A stretch of DNA of 64,000 nt from positions 21,320,442 to 21,384,441 of the forward strand of contig NC_034016.1 in the NCBI RefSeq assembly GCF_000346465.2, in the 5' to 3' direction. Below, in pieces: positions 22,596-38,843 of the stretch (positions are counted from its first letter, which is position 1; the number at the start of each line of letters is the position of its first letter). Under the pieces are notes generated by a model. The model saw nothing but the letters and a program-made list of their open reading frames with translations, ran no database searches and was not told where the DNA came from. Source of the stretch: Prunus persica. Taxonomy: Eukaryota > Streptophyta > Magnoliopsida > Rosales > Rosaceae. The translations under genes and the position numbers were made by a program.

Positions 22596-25500
22596 ACCCG
22601 GCGACAAAATTGAATTACTCGGGGCTTTAATTTTCTGGGATTGAATTTGGGATCTAGGGTTTAATCGGAAATGTGGAATTTGGATAAAATTGGATGCGAA
22701 ATGAAGAACCTTGGACTTGCGAAACAAGATTCTTCTTTTCCTGAATATTTTCTCGGGAAAGTGACTGTATTGCGAGAGAATCTAGGGTTTCCTTCGGGAA
22801 AGTTATGTTGTTCTCGAAGGTGAGTTTCCAGAGCTTTGAGTTCTCACAATCAGAGAAAGAAGAGAGAAGAGAGAGAGAGAAAGAAAGAAATGGTAACATG
22901 ACGACTTGTGATTGTACTTTTATAGTTGTTTTTTCCCGACAGTGAAATTATTGGTGATGAAGCAGAAGCGCACTTGCCGACCTTTAAAACTCGACCAACT
23001 CGCTCTCCCATTGGGCCACGTATGCATCCGCCTCTATAGAGACACAAGGCCATTCTAGTCATTCGGATACGCAATTTAATCCTCGCGCAGATTACTTCTC
23101 TATTTAGAAATGTTCCATATTTAGTATCCATATTAATTGGGAGTGAGATTGATAAACAAGATAAACCCATGTTTAAATTTGTTACACGATTTGAGAAAGA
23201 AATACATTAAAATAAAAATAAAATAGTTTTTTTTTTTGTTGGTCAATTTAAATAGAGCCTTTCACATATAAACTAATGATAATTTTACAATCTAACAAAA
23301 AATATTCATTCAAGATCAATACTTTAGAAAATATCGTCAATAAGGTCTAATATAGTGGAAAATAATATTGATTTGTAAACTAGTAGTCTTAGATTCTTAC
23401 TCTCATATCACATTGGTAGTGTGTGTAAGTGAGAAAAACTTCCAGCCCTTGCTGTTTAAACTATTTCATACCTTGCATTTTAAACTATCGTTTATATTAA
23501 AAAATAAATAAATAAATGCATCATGTTGTATAATAATAACACAATAAAAACTAATTTAAAATTTAAAAAAAAAACAAGTAACTAGTGGATGGTTTTTTCT
23601 TGGGTTAGACTTCCCAAGTGTTTTTTTATAAAATATAGTAGTTGTCATATATTTTATTTTCTATTTTATTATTTTAAATAAACAAAAAAATTGGGAGAAG
23701 TCGCAAAACATATTTTTGTTTTTATTTATGCATATAAAAATCTGTAATTTGCTTTTCAGGAGAAAAGTCAACAAAACATGGGATTAAATAGCCGTTGGCT
23801 TGTTGCTCAAGTTGTGCGAGATGAGACGCGCCAATTGGCGATGTGCGCGAGCCAGCTTGCACGGGTGACGAGCTGACCACCTGCTGCGGGGATAACTAGT
23901 CTACACAGACGACCACACTACTTACTTGTGAGATTAAATGCCACAATGCCAGGTGTGAACCTGATAGATTTCGTATTATCATCTTCCAAATAAAAGAAAA
24001 TATAAATTACAATTTAAAAAAAATAAAATAAAACAATAATAAAATTGGTTGCATGCTGTCTGGCACATTATTATTCTTGTCGTTGATGCATGTGAGGTTT
24101 CAAACGTATCAATGACTAAATCAGTCTATATAAGCAGGTGATTGATCGTAACATATTTTCAAAGAAAAGCTTCTAAAACAACGGATATTTCTATTTTATT
24201 TTTGTATTCTCCTCCTTTTGAACATTACTTGTGAGATATATGAATTATTCACTACGTGATACGACTATTGACCAAAGAAGGAAGAATAACAAGTAGATAG
24301 TGCATTTATAAATGTAATAAAATACATGTGACAGAGGTTGTTGCAGCCCATTCAATCTCGGTTATAAGCATTTTGACTTCCAAAATGATATTAGGTTTTG
24401 TGGTAGCTTTGCTCTGTTTGGTGGTCATATTTATTTCTCTAATTTTAAAAGAATATTTATTTATCTTTTTATTTTATATACTTTTCCAGCCAGCTAGCTC
24501 TCATTATTAAAATAAAGAGAATCGAACAAGGGATTGCCTTGCTTTAAAGGCAGCAAACGCGACTAGTATGAACAAATATTTTTATCATTTTGGTGTTATG
24601 GTTGAGTTATTGAATGCTTAAGTGATTGATTTGTATTTAAGAAGACAATCAATGCCATGATTTGGATTTAATACTCACATGTTGCACTTGTTAAGAGACT
24701 GAAAAAACATTCAGGTGTGCCAAACGAAGCATGAAGTTTGGCACCATTATAATGAGTTTTTCTTATTTTAAAAAGAAAATGTACATCTTTTTTTATAGAC
24801 TATTTTCATAATTCTATTCAACAATCAGAATAGATGTTAAGACTCGAATCCAGGATCTTGTCTAGAGGAGTAATTACTTTAAACAACTATACTAGTAGAT
24901 ATTTTACAGACTATTTTTATTTTAAGTCGAGTCATTCATGCAAAAAATTATTTGATCACCTAAAATAAAATGTGCAATAAACACAATTCGTTGAATAAAA
25001 CTGAAAATTTTAACCTACGCATTTCACAATAATTAAAGCACCCTCAAAACGAGAATGAATTTAAAGTGAATTTCGAACTGTGCAAGCTAGAAGATGAATT
25101 TTATTTTTCCGATAACATCTGTGGGATTTTTATTTTCATTTTTGGTATGTCACAATCCAAACCCTCAAATAAATCTAGAGGTTTCCATTGTGGGGTCAAT
25201 TTCCATGCAAAGATTTTTTCCCCCCAATTCTGTTTCAGTACGGACTCATCACACCCTAGCCAAATCAAACAATATAAACGTAGATCAACAAGGGCCCACA
25301 ATCTCAGTGGTATGCAAAATCGACGGCCAAGATGCCACAACCAGAAACTAAAGAAATATAATGTATGGTGCACAAAGTTACACGGGCAGAAAACCCAATA
25401 TTCAGGAGAGTCCAAGGTGGAAGAAAACAGACACTTTTTGTCTGACGTGAGAAATCCAACCTGGATTCTCAGATCAGAAATTTGTCGATCAAACAACTGG

Positions 25501-25694
25501 ATGACATAAAATCCGACTTTGTTATTTCCGATTTTTATTATGTGTGGCTGCAGCTCAAAATGAAAAAGACCAAACTGTGAAAAATCTTGGATTTTGAGGT
25601 CCCGGGATGGATCAGGTTATGGTGGTGTGAAGAAGAGGCACGACGCACCAAAAAGGAAAGAAATTTGGTTTCTGAAACTGGGTATCTCTCGGCC
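22596..25694. other. Long AT-rich intergenic region with a SINE relic
   Basis: About 3.1 kb with no gene that I can support. The first 300 bases are the leader and promoter of the MATH-BTB gene, with GA-rich stretches. From about 23352 to 23500 the text TTGTAAACTAGTAGTCTTA…GTAGTGTGTGTAAGTGAGAAA is a decayed copy of the SINE family found at 40.15 kb. A GC-rich island at 23810-23900 stands out from its surroundings but has no coding structure. The last 600 bases hold the leader of the next gene. Confidence 0.5.
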
Positions 25695-28210
25695 ATGGCA
25701 GATAAGCTTTGTTTGATGGCTTCTCATGGCTACCCTCACGGCCTTGTTTTACAGCAAGAGCAGGGCATGGGTATTATCAAGGTAAAGCAAAGGTTTTCTA
25801 GCTTAGCTTATTTGTTTTCATTGGTTTGGTATTTGGTTTGCAGATGAGATTTTTGTATTTGCATTCGAATTTGACTCATTTGGGTTTGATTTTCATGTCT
25901 GATTGTTATTTGGGTTGCTTTAATATTAATCAAATTCGGTTCCATGAGTTTGTCTTGCATGTTTAGCTCTATCTGGGGCTTCAGTTTTTCTTGTTTTGAT
26001 TTATTGTTCTGAATGGAATTGAAGTTCTAGCCGATATATTTTCCTTTTTTCTTTTAAAGCTGTTGCTGAAAAGATTTTATATTTTCCTTTGATTAACGCA
26101 GGATTTTCAACCCCTTCTGCCGAGTTATGGAGCAAAGCAGGAAATCACAAAACTGGGATCTTTGAAATTGATGCCGCAGCAAGGTGAGGAGCCATGGAAA
26201 CTCGCTAGTGGATTGCCAGAGGCTAACTGGTTTGCCAAGACCGAAAGGCCTGTACTCACTGACATGCAAAGTATGCACCTCAATAGTTCATTGTTGTATG
26301 CAGCTATTGTTTGAAAATCTATGAGTTATAGCCATAACCAAATTATATTGATTTCATTGCCGTTTGTCCCAAAGAATTTATTTAAATTTTGTCCATCTTG
26401 CTCTATTGTGGTTACAAATAAAATTAGATTTAGATGGTCTGAGTGGTGCTACAATAAATTAGATTTATTCTTCTCCATTTCCAGCAGAACTTTCTTTAAA
26501 TGATGATCTCATGCATCCTAAAATAAATTAGAACAACTTAACTTGGCAATAATGACATATCAAATTAATGCGGTTATGTCCTTATCGCATATGTTATAAT
26601 GAAATGTAATTTCTTTGCAATATGTTGAATTATCTCTTTTTCCTGCTGATTACAGATGTTCATCCAGACTCAGTGCTGTTCAGTATTGGAATTGCTGAAC
26701 ACTTCATAAGACGTGAAAAAATGTTGCAGTTCCTCAAGTCTGGAGAAACTGAAGCAGAGAAAGGCGGACTAGATATAACCGTACTATATAACTTGATGGG
26801 GTTACATGAAATGAGCCAACAAGCATTCATTCCTTCTCTTATCTACCCAAGTAGTGAGTTTAATACCCAGAAGCCTCTCTTGGACTTTGTGGGAGGTCTT
26901 GCCTGGAGTTCCAAAATTACAGTTCAGCCAGATGGTCGAGTCTTATTTACAGGTACAGGGACTGAGATGGAGCATCTCCTTTCAGTTGTTGCTGAGTTTT
27001 ACTCATTGAGAAACTCAGTTTGTTGGAAAAAGCAGTCTGTGCTGGTTCCGCACTTCAATAGGTATGCACGGACAATTATACCTTTTTTTAATTTAAATTT
27101 GACATCTTTTTTTTTTTTTTACAGGATCAAATACTTATCTAGTCCTCAGAATGAATATTTTCTAACCATGTTTGAATACACATGCATGAATATATTTCTT
27201 TCAACAGTATGGAATCAGTAGATCTTGTGGACCGAGTTTTTTTTTTTGGTCGAAAGAAAAACTGTGTTTAGAATGAATATTTCCTTAATAATCCTTGCTT
27301 AGAAAAGTACTTTTCATTTTGATGAATATTCTTTATACTTTCCAACTGTCTATATTTTAAATGTTCTCCATGCCTATAAAACATGACCTCACAATAACTT
27401 TATGAATCAGGGTGGAGAGCAGGGAAGCAGGAGCTAATATTGATGGAACTTTTTTGAAGATGCAAGTGACTACCCTTGCTCCTTTAAAGAGGTATTGACA
27501 TGAACATGTTTTTATTATTCTTTTTCCCTTTTACCCTTTCTCTTTCAATTTCTTTGTACCTGTTTAAGGGATATCAGTTTCAAGATTAAACTAAATTGTT
27601 TTGCTGTAATTGATATTATTGGTGTCACACTGGTATGCCTGTTCTTCCACCAAATCTTGGATCAAAGCATGCTTCATATTAACTTTTTGTCTGTTATCTA
27701 CTTAACAGTCCGGAAAAAGTCAAAAAAAAGGCAACACAAAAGCAGAAGAGTGGGAAAAGAGTAGGCAAAGATAGAGATCTCTACAAGAGGAACTATTTCC
27801 ACGCCTGTGAGAGCCTTCTATCTTTAATGATTAACAGAAGGCAGCATGGGAAATCAGCAATTCTCTCACTTCAAAGATCTGGCCCTGAGGTTCCAGAGCT
27901 CCTCACCCAGTTTTCTGCTAGTATCGCTGGAACTGGCTTAGCTCTCCTATTCTCTGTCCTCTGTAAAGTAGGTTGTGGGAGGGGGCCCTTTTGTGCGTCC
28001 AAACTCTTGAATACTGGAGTTGCAATTGGGTTAGTTTGGCTCTCTTGGGCAGTGAACAAGCTGAGGGACACAATTATTCATATCAGCAAGAATTCAAAGA
28101 AGTTGGATCTAAAAGAAGAGGAAATAATGGAAAGGGTAGAGGGAAGCGTGAAAGAGATTTACTTTAGAGCTGCAACACTGATGGCAGTGGCCGTGTTGAG
28201 GCTTGCTTGA
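25695..28210 (+). CDS. Conserved plant protein of unknown function with C-terminal membrane segments
   Basis: Five exons (25695-25781, 26102-26270, 26656-27061, 27411-27491, 27709-28210) join in phase to 414 residues. I recognise the family from Arabidopsis proteins annotated only as unknown, with colinear blocks such as LLDFVGGLAWSSKITVQPDG, RDLYKRNYFHACESLLSLM and AATLMAVAVLRLA, but no characterised domain. A lysine-rich patch (about 251-275) precedes two hydrophobic segments: about 318-335 (ASIAGTGLALLFSVLCKV) and 349-366 (TGVAIGLVWLSWAVNKL). The C-terminus after them is amphipathic. The start MADKLCLMASHGYPHGLVL was chosen because the MASHGYP…LVL block is the conserved N-terminus; an upstream in-frame Met at 25587 lacks that support. 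Confidence 0.82.
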
Positions 28211-28443
28211 GCATGAAATGAGAAGAAGAAGATACACAGATGGTTTGAGGAACATTTGACTAGAGCGTTGAACAAGAGAATATCTGTACATATGGTGACC
28301 AAGTTGGGTGATCGGCAGAGAGGTGAAGCTTGTTGGACATGAGGTGAAGAACCCATCTTTGAAAGAAAAGTGGAAATCTGATTTCAGTTGCCGTGAACTG
28401 GAGCTCTCGTCATCCGAGCTCTGGATAATGATGAGTCAGCTGG

Positions 28444-28465
28444 TAGTAGTAGTAGTAGTAGTCAT
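28444..28465. repeat. (GTA)n microsatellite in the 3' region of the unknown-function gene
   Basis: About seven GTA/TAG trinucleotides lie 235 bases after the stop codon, probably in the 3' UTR. Confidence 0.85.
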
Positions 28466-29207
28466 GTAGAATGTGAATTGATAGAAGGGTGACTTGGTGG
28501 TAGTCTGTAGTACTAAACAATTTTGTGCATGAAACTGTCTCTCTTCCCCTCTATTTTCTTATAATCTCGATGGCTGTTCAAATAACTTTTTCATTCGTTA
28601 TAGAATAAATGTTTTAATAATAGCTGTTATTGGAACTCAAATAGCGTTGGAATCGTGCTTTCCATTTTTCCCTCTTTTCTGCCAGGTCAATTGGCTCTTT
28701 ATGTTATCTTTGTTTGATTATTTTCTATTTGGACACTTTTTTTGGGGTAAAAGGGCAAAATCTTTTATTTTTACTATTACCTTTTTTCGCAACTAGCAAG
28801 CATGCAAACTAAAAAGGAACAAAGAGAACATACAAGGAAGAATTAGGCTTTCAACAAGTGAAACAGATTGGCAATGACGGCCACCGGAAGGAAAAAAAAT
28901 AATGTCACATTGTACATGGTAAAGAATATAAATTACTTGAACGAACTGACACTGATCGCATTATTGACAGCCTTGGTAAAAACTATGGGATGAAAACGTG
29001 CCAAATTTCCTTCTTAATTTACTCTGTTCTTTTCCTAACACAGATGATCTCATCGAAAATACCTAAAACAAACTCAAGCAACGCGGATTATGTAACCAAT
29101 TACCACACGTCAGTTTTTTCTAAGTGGAGTTCTTTTGGTTCCCCACCCCTTTTTCCACTAATGTGCATACAGAAAGAGATTCAAGGATCCACCCGGAAAA
29201 TCTCATC
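28466..29207. other. Convergent intergenic region
   Basis: It lies between the stop codons of two convergent genes. It holds polyadenylation-type AT-rich text and no gene or repeat that I can support. Confidence 0.5.
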
Positions 29208-32544
<3,337 letters not shown>

Positions 32545-33396
32545 TGGAAATGAGGACGAAGAAGCAGAGAGAAGGATTTGCTTCAGCCTTCACTCAGAGT
32601 GTGGCGGAGACTCGGAGTGTGTGTAGTTTGTGGGGTTTTAGGCTTTAAGCCGTTTAGGGCTTTTGGGATTTCTCGAGGGTTTTGCCGACGGGCTTTTGGT
32701 AACAAAATAACCACCCGTATCAATCGAACCCGGCCCGTCTTTTATGTAATCGCACGACGACAACGACATGACGGATGACACTTGCTGAAGAATCAAGCCA
32801 TCCAACGACTTGTCGTACAATGGGATGCTTTCACCTTAATTACAAGTAAACAATTCTTACAAAGTTCATTTTCCAATAATTGGTCATGTAACCAACTCTC
32901 TATAAGTCTAGTCTTATGAAAAAGTGTGTAAAGTCTTTGTATAGACTCATTGCACATTTGAAGGTAATTTTGTGTCCTCTCATGTTTATCTTTCATATAC
33001 TGGTCACGTGATCAGTTATTGTGAGAGGAACGTTGTATACACATTTATATTTAGAATTTTTTTCTATTCATTGCTTGAATTTGTTCTATATTTTGTCACT
33101 TCTCTAATCAGATAAGGTCATGGTCCAGTTGTAACTTAGAGGTCGGTGTGTAAGCAAATTTCTTTCTTGAATTAACAGAGCAGAATGCTTAGATGATTGG
33201 ATCATCTCAAAGTTGAGGCTTGTAGTGGAGGACTAGGTGTCAGAAAGCAAGACAAGTTACCCACAATTTGCCTTATATTTTTTCGGACCCTTGCATTCGT
33301 ACGCATTTGCATCCCTACGTGGCTATTTCAGCTTACAAGACACCTATATCTTACCAAACTTTTGTTTTCAGGTTCCGGCCTGCCACCTTAAGCACC

Positions 33397-33406
33397 TATA
33401 TATATT
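33397..33406 (+). promoter_or_regulatory. TATA box of GDSL lipase copy A
   Basis: TATATATATT lies 73 bases before the start at 33470. The same element is kept in copies B (near 43228) and C (near 59618), so duplicated copies took their promoter with them. Confidence 0.55.
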
Positions 33407-33469
33407 AAAAATTGTTTCACCTCTATGACCTTAACCATCCATCTTCAATAAAAATCATCCTTCTTAACC

Positions 33470-34899
33470 ATGGCTCTGAAAGTTATTGCCCTTCAATTAC
33501 TAGCATCATTGGCTGCATTCTTGCCTACAACTATCCCCGCCAATCTCACTTATCCGGCAGTGTTTAACTTCGGCGATTCGAATTCAGACACCGGAGGCCT
33601 CAATGCAGGAATTGCTTTTCCTATTAAACGTTTCTGCAATGGCTATTTGATCATTGATTACCTAAGTATATATCTTTGTTCTTACATGTACATGTATATA
33701 GATTTGGTTTACATAGACATGTTTGACATGTTACAATTTTACTTTATTTGCATTAATATATGCTGCAGTGAATGAAATGGACCTACCATTTCTGAATCCA
33801 TACTTGGATTCTGTTGGTGCACCAAGCTTCCAAACAGGATGCAATTTTGCAACTGGAGGGTCTACTGTTCTTCCAGCCAATGCAGCCTTAATAAGCCCCT
33901 TCTCCTTTGGAATTCAGGTTGCTCAATTTGGCAGATTCAAGGCAAAAGCTCTTGAGTTACTATCTAAAGGTACTAATTATATAATGTGGTAAGAATTGGC
34001 TTGTTGATCATGTGGAATTTACTGATGAGAGTTTTGGTGACTGGTGTGGGATTTAGACAAGAAGCTTCAAAATGTCCTCCCTTTCGAAGATTATTTCAAG
34101 CAGGGCCTTTACACATTCGATGTGGGACAGAATGATCTTGATGGTGCATTTTCTTTAAAATCAGAAGACCAAGTAGTTGCTTTAATCCCATCTATTATGA
34201 CAGAATTCGAGACCGGAATTCAGGTTCTGTCTGTCATTTTTCATACTTCAGAATCTTAACTTGAGACAAATATTAACTTTTGTTTTCTTTTGCAGAAACT
34301 ATACAATCAGGGGGCTAGGAATTTTTGGATTCACAACACAGGTCCACTGGGATGCCTACCAAGAATTATTGCAACATTTGGGAAAAACCCATCACAGCTT
34401 GACCAATTTGGATGCGTTGCTTCCCACAACCGTGCTGCTACTGCTTTCAATGCACAACTACGTGATCTTTGTTTCAAGTTTCAGAGAAAATTCCCAGAAG
34501 CCAATGTTACTTACATCAACATCTACAAAATAAAGTTGGACCTCATCACAAACTATGCTCAATATGGTAAGCTAGCTTTCCTAATTAATTAAATTGGGTT
34601 TCTCGGATCTCAAGATTAATAATATCCACTAATGTGTTAATTATTGACTTTCAGGATTCAAACAAGGCATAGCAGCATGCTGTGGATACGGTGGTCTGCC
34701 ATTAAATTTTGATAATCGGATTAATTGTGGAGAAACCAAGAATCTCAATGGGACTTTGGTCACTGCAACACCATGCACTAATCCAGAAGAGTATGTGAAT
34801 TGGGACGGCAGCCATTATACTCGAGCTGCAAATCAATATGTGTCAACCCAGATATTGACTGGAAATTTCTCAGAGACACTTGACATCTTCCAATATTGA
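33470..34899 (+). CDS. GDSL esterase/lipase (ENOD8-like), copy A
   Basis: Five exons (33470-33665, 33769-33969, 34057-34223, 34296-34566, 34655-34899) join in phase to 359 residues. A signal peptide (MALKVIALQLLASLAAFLP) precedes the SGNH hydrolase domain. The nucleophile is Ser37 in NFGDSNSDTGG, block III is VGQND, and the Asp-His pair is Asp329/His332 in WDGSHYT. It should be a secreted ester hydrolase; the substrate is unknown. Relative to other plant members, the loop after GLNAGIAFPI is short by about 14 residues, and block II reads KRFCNGYLIIDYL instead of GRFCDGRLIVDFL-type text. The deletion is shared by copies B and C, so it predates the duplication and may affect activity. An SP1-like gene follows 560 bases downstream. 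Confidence 0.88.
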
Positions 34900-35459
34900 A
34901 TGCAAATTTTCTCAGAAACAATATAACAAGTCTCAAAAGTCAGCAATGGCAAGCTACATTTCCATTTTCTGAAACTCTGTCTCTATATATCCATGGGCTC
35001 TAGTTAGCTTAATGGGATGAATTAATGTGTGAGGAGGCATGACGAAATAATTCTTGGTGTAACGAATATTTATCTTTTCAATATTGAAACTCGTCGAAGT
35101 TTAATTCCCTCGTCACTTGTTGATGAAATGAAAATTTGTGTAACATGTAATGTATGATTTATACATTCATTATACATGATCAAGTGCTTGCCTCGTTCTG
35201 TTCTTGAAACTTGACACAAAGGGAGGGGTGTTAATGTAGAACAGAACCCAGGTGCTTGCCTAAATGTGAATATATATTTCTTGGTCGTCAAGTTTACTCT
35301 TTTATTCCTTTCTTTACCTTGTTTCAACTTTATTTCTTTGATGAGTTTTTTTATTTATAATTTCTTTAAATTCCACTATAATGACTTGTTGTTATGTAAA
35401 AGAGCATCAGTTCAATAATAGAAAAGAACGAATTTGTTTCTGTTCATAGAGAGTAGAAG

Positions 35460-36209
35460 ATGCCTAAGGATGGAATACTAAGTTGTTTGGGCGGAGGTGC
35501 TCTCTACCTTCTTGGCTGGTTCTGTGACAGGTCCGTTTATGCTTCATCTTTTGAAACTAAATCTAGCTTTATGTTAAGCAGAGCTCAGTAACAATTAAAT
35601 TAAGTACACATTTTGAAGTTCTGAAGCACCTTTTTCTTCTTCTTTTGTTTGGTACATTTAAGTTCTAAAGTGATTAAATTTCTTGGTGAGTAACTCTTTT
35701 TGCGTTTTGGGTTATCAAAGTGATGCAGATAATCTTCAATCGGCCCTTCGGATTAGGAAGTTGAAGGATTTGGGTAGGCTGCAGTGTTTCTTGAAGTACT
35801 TGAAATTTCTACGTAAGAATTTTTATCTCATCATTTCACTTTTCAGAGAGACTGTTGAGATATGAACATAGATTGGTGGTCGCAATTCGGGGAAAAGTTT
35901 TCTCGGAAACTCCCATCAACTGTGAACTTAGTGGTTTACAAGGTGTAGTTGTGGAGCAAAGGGTATGCAAATCATAACTCTAAACAACTTAAACAAATTT
36001 GGATGCTTTCTTTAGTGGTGTTTTATTTTTATTTCTGGTTTTGGGGTGGGGGGGTGTGGTGTTGTAATTGATAATCAACAATCTTGTTGATACCTTTTTA
36101 TAGGAAGAACAATATTTTCTGAAACGCATCAAGGATGATGAATGGATGAAGGATTATAAATTCACGCCTTCTACCACAAAAGAAGTTCCATGGTATTTGG
36201 TGAGAATTT

Positions 36210-36259
<50 letters not shown>

Positions 36260-37139
36260 GCAATTAAGACTATGCACCTATATGGTGTGTTCATTGTTTT
36301 GATGGATTGAAGAAATTTTATATCTGCTTCACCAAGCTTGGAGCTGAAATTTGACTCAAAAGGACATGGTGGTTCCTTGATTTTGTTATATCAGGATGAT
36401 GGGACTTTTCGTGTGAATGTGGTGGGAGCTCGAAGAGCCGGAGGCTTTGAGTACCCAGCTGAAAATGCAGTATTTGAAGGATCAAAGAGAAGCTGGCCCC
36501 AGATTGAGACATTAGCTTTTCTCAAAAACCTTCCACTTATAACAAAAGGGAAGAAAGATCACAAGGTTTGCCTTACTTTATTAGCAATCTTTCTATATAC
36601 AAAACTTCATTGGTTTTCAAGTAATATGATTGCTAATTTGGCTTAGATCCTTGGAGTGAAACGAATTGAGCGGGTACTTCCAGTTGGTACTTCTTTGAGT
36701 GTTGTTGGTGAGGTTGTAGTTTCATGAAAATGTCCCATTTTATTTGCACAAAGTTCTTTTGCTAGTGCTTTTGTTGGACATTGAAATGCCCCTTTTATAA
36801 TTTCTTATTCAGGCTGTGAAAGATGGCAATGGTACCATTTCGATTCGGGAACCATACAGAAGACCATTTTATGTCTCTCCCAAAACCATTGATCAGCTCA
36901 CTGAAGAGAGTAGGATGTGGGCGAGGTTGGTTCTATGAATCCTTGAATGCATACAAACATGTGTCACTTGTGTGTTTGCGGCGGCGTTCATTCTCTACTC
37001 ATGTCACTTGTATCTTCCTTCATGTGTGCATTCTCTAAAGTCTAAACTAATAGATGTCCTTATAACCAGGTTGTTGTATGTTGCATCTTTTGGTTTCATT
37101 GTGTATGGTGGTGTCCAGATTGCAAAGCATTCTATCTGA
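35460..37139 (+). CDS. SP1-like GIDE-domain membrane protein lacking RING, copy 1 (intact)
   Basis: Eight exons (35460-35530, 35721-35773, 35847-35962, 36104-36199, 36395-36565, 36647-36712, 36813-36925, 37070-37139) join in phase to 251 residues. The N-terminus is hydrophobic (ILSCLGGGALYLLGWF). The central GIDE/BAM domain matches Arabidopsis SP1/SPL1 (RGKVFSETPINCELSGLQGVVVEQ; DDGTFRVNVVGAR; LGVKRIERVLPVGTSLSVVGEAVKDGNG; FYVSPKTIDQL). A second hydrophobic segment (LYVASFGFIVYGGVQIA) precedes HSI and the stop. SP1 and its relatives are organelle outer-membrane E3 ligases with a C-terminal RING. Here the protein stops right after the second membrane segment, so it cannot be an E3 by itself. 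It may act as a decoy or dominant-negative partner (inference). Confidence 0.85.
36212..36257. repeat. (CT)n microsatellite in intron 4 of SP1-like copy 1
   Basis: A CT run sits just after the 5' splice site of intron 4. The same position carries CT runs of differing length in copies 2 (about 38815), 4 (about 53600) and 5 (about 58016), so the repeat is ancestral to the family. Confidence 0.9.
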
Positions 37140-37996
37140 TTCATCATGGAAACAAAGCTCCATTGAGAAATTGCACAGAAGAAGAAAATGTCGATGATTG
37201 GATGATATTTTTAAGAATTTGAAGGCCTTAAATTGTTATTTTGTACTCTCAATCTGACTTTGCTATGTGGGGTGGGCAGTTACACCAATGCCCCTCAACT
37301 TTTGCTTATGAATGTAAATTTGCAATTTCTATATATTTTATGGATTACTTCTCCAAATTTGTAAATGATTAAGGGGTGAAACTTTGTAAATCTTTTCACG
37401 GGATCTAACTCCTCAAGTGATTATAGAATACTATAGTAGTATGTCAACATGGTACATCTTGTATATGTGTTAGAATATAAGTGTATATTTATTGATACTG
37501 TTTTCTAAAATAAGGGGATGTTTAAATAAACCTTATTGTTCACCCAAATTATAACACGTGTACAAGATGTATTATGTGGGGATCCTAGCATAGTGTGATG
37601 GCTCTTCCCAATTTTTGTGTAACATGTAAGGTATGATTTATATTATTTATAAATATTTTTTTTATTGTAAACGAGCCAAGCTGAGCCGAATCTTGGGCTA
37701 TAAGCCAAGCCAACCTTTTGGGCTCAAAACTTTTTGTAGGGCTTGCAATATGATTTTAACGTTTTAGCCCACCCCAAACAGGGCGGCCACTGAAACTTGC
37801 CTGAATATGAATATTTCTTGGTCATTAAGTTTGTTACAAATTTGTTACCCTTTTCAACTTGATTTCTTTCCAGGGGTGCTTCTTATTTACAAAAACTACT
37901 TCACAAAAGAGGGAACTTGCCCTTATTTAAAAGGGCATCAGTTAACAATAAATAAGGACAAATTTGATTTCTTCCTCACAGTACAGAGAGTAGAAG
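37140..37996. other. Spacer between SP1-like copies 1 and 2
   Basis: This holds the 3' flank of copy 1, a short remnant of GDSL 3' flank (about 37610-37650, TGTGTAACATGTAAGGTATGATTTATA) and, from 37668, the upstream region of copy 2. The last part is duplicated at 60347-60657, where it is joined directly to the third exon of a broken GDSL gene. Confidence 0.65.
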
Positions 37997-38812
37997 ATGA
38001 CTGGAAGTTTAGTATTTTTTTTGTTGGGAGGTGCTTCTTACCTTGCTGGCCGCTCCTATGACAGGTCAGTTTATGCTCCATCTTTTCAAAAGATTCAAGC
38101 TTTTTGTTCAGCAGAGCTCAGTAACAACAATTAACTGCACATTTTGAAGTTCTTAAAGAAATTAAATTTCTTGGTGGGTAACTTTTTTTGCGTTTTGGGT
38201 TACTTCAGGCAGGCAGATAAGCTTGCATCGGTCCCTCGGATTAGGGAGTTTAAGGATTTGGGTATGCACTGTTTCTTTTTTTTTTCTTTTTTTTTTCTTT
38301 TTTTTTTTTTTTTTTTTTTTTTTCTGTGGAAACGCTTGTTCTTTGAGTTCTTGAAATTCCTAAATTAGATTTTTAAATCTCGTTTTACTGTTCAGAGCCA
38401 TTGTTGAAATCTCAGAATAGATTGATGGTTGCACTTCGGGGAAACGTTGGCTCGGAAACTCCCATGAACTGTGAATTTAGTGAGTTACAAGGTGTAGTTG
38501 TGGAGAAAACGGTAAGCAAATCATAACCCTAAACAACCCATACAAATTTGGATGCTTCCTTTAGTAGGCTCTTTTTTTGGGTGTCATTGATAAATAACAA
38601 TCTTGTTGATGTCTTTTTTAGGTTTTAAAATATTTTCTGGAACGCATCAAGAATGAGGACAAGGACAAGAAAGAGGATGAGAAGAAGAACAAGGACAAGG
38701 ACGAGAAAGAGGATAAGAAGAAGAACAAGGACAAGGTTGATGAATGGAGGAAGGATTATGAAGTCTTGCATTCTACCAGCAAACAAGTCCCATGGTATTT
38801 GGTGAGAATTTG

Positions 38813-38843
<31 letters not shown>

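Larger units (their letters stand above)
32741..35450. repeat. Segmental duplication, copy A (GDSL block), partner of 42572-45110
   Basis: From 32741 to 34899 the sequence matches 42572-44730 at a constant offset of 9831, with no net gap at any exon boundary and few substitutions. A third, shorter copy starts near 59183. The left boundary lies in the text shared with 42568-42580 (GTCTTT…ATGTAATCGCAC), a short microhomology with the end of a truncated PR-1 gene. Bases 32545-32740 are the EF-Tu promoter side and are outside the repeat. Confidence 0.85.

Noticed and set aside
23810..23900. GC-rich island as a small RNA gene or CpG-island promoter
   Set aside because: It stands out in composition, but I see no promoter elements, fold or coding frame.
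25066..25509. Open frames of 130-147 residues on both strands
   Set aside because: They overlap in several frames, have no recognisable domain and lie in the probable leader of the next gene.
35683..35865. Separate small genes in the SP1-like region
   Set aside because: These short frames are single exons with intron read-through; they assemble into the eight-exon gene in phase.
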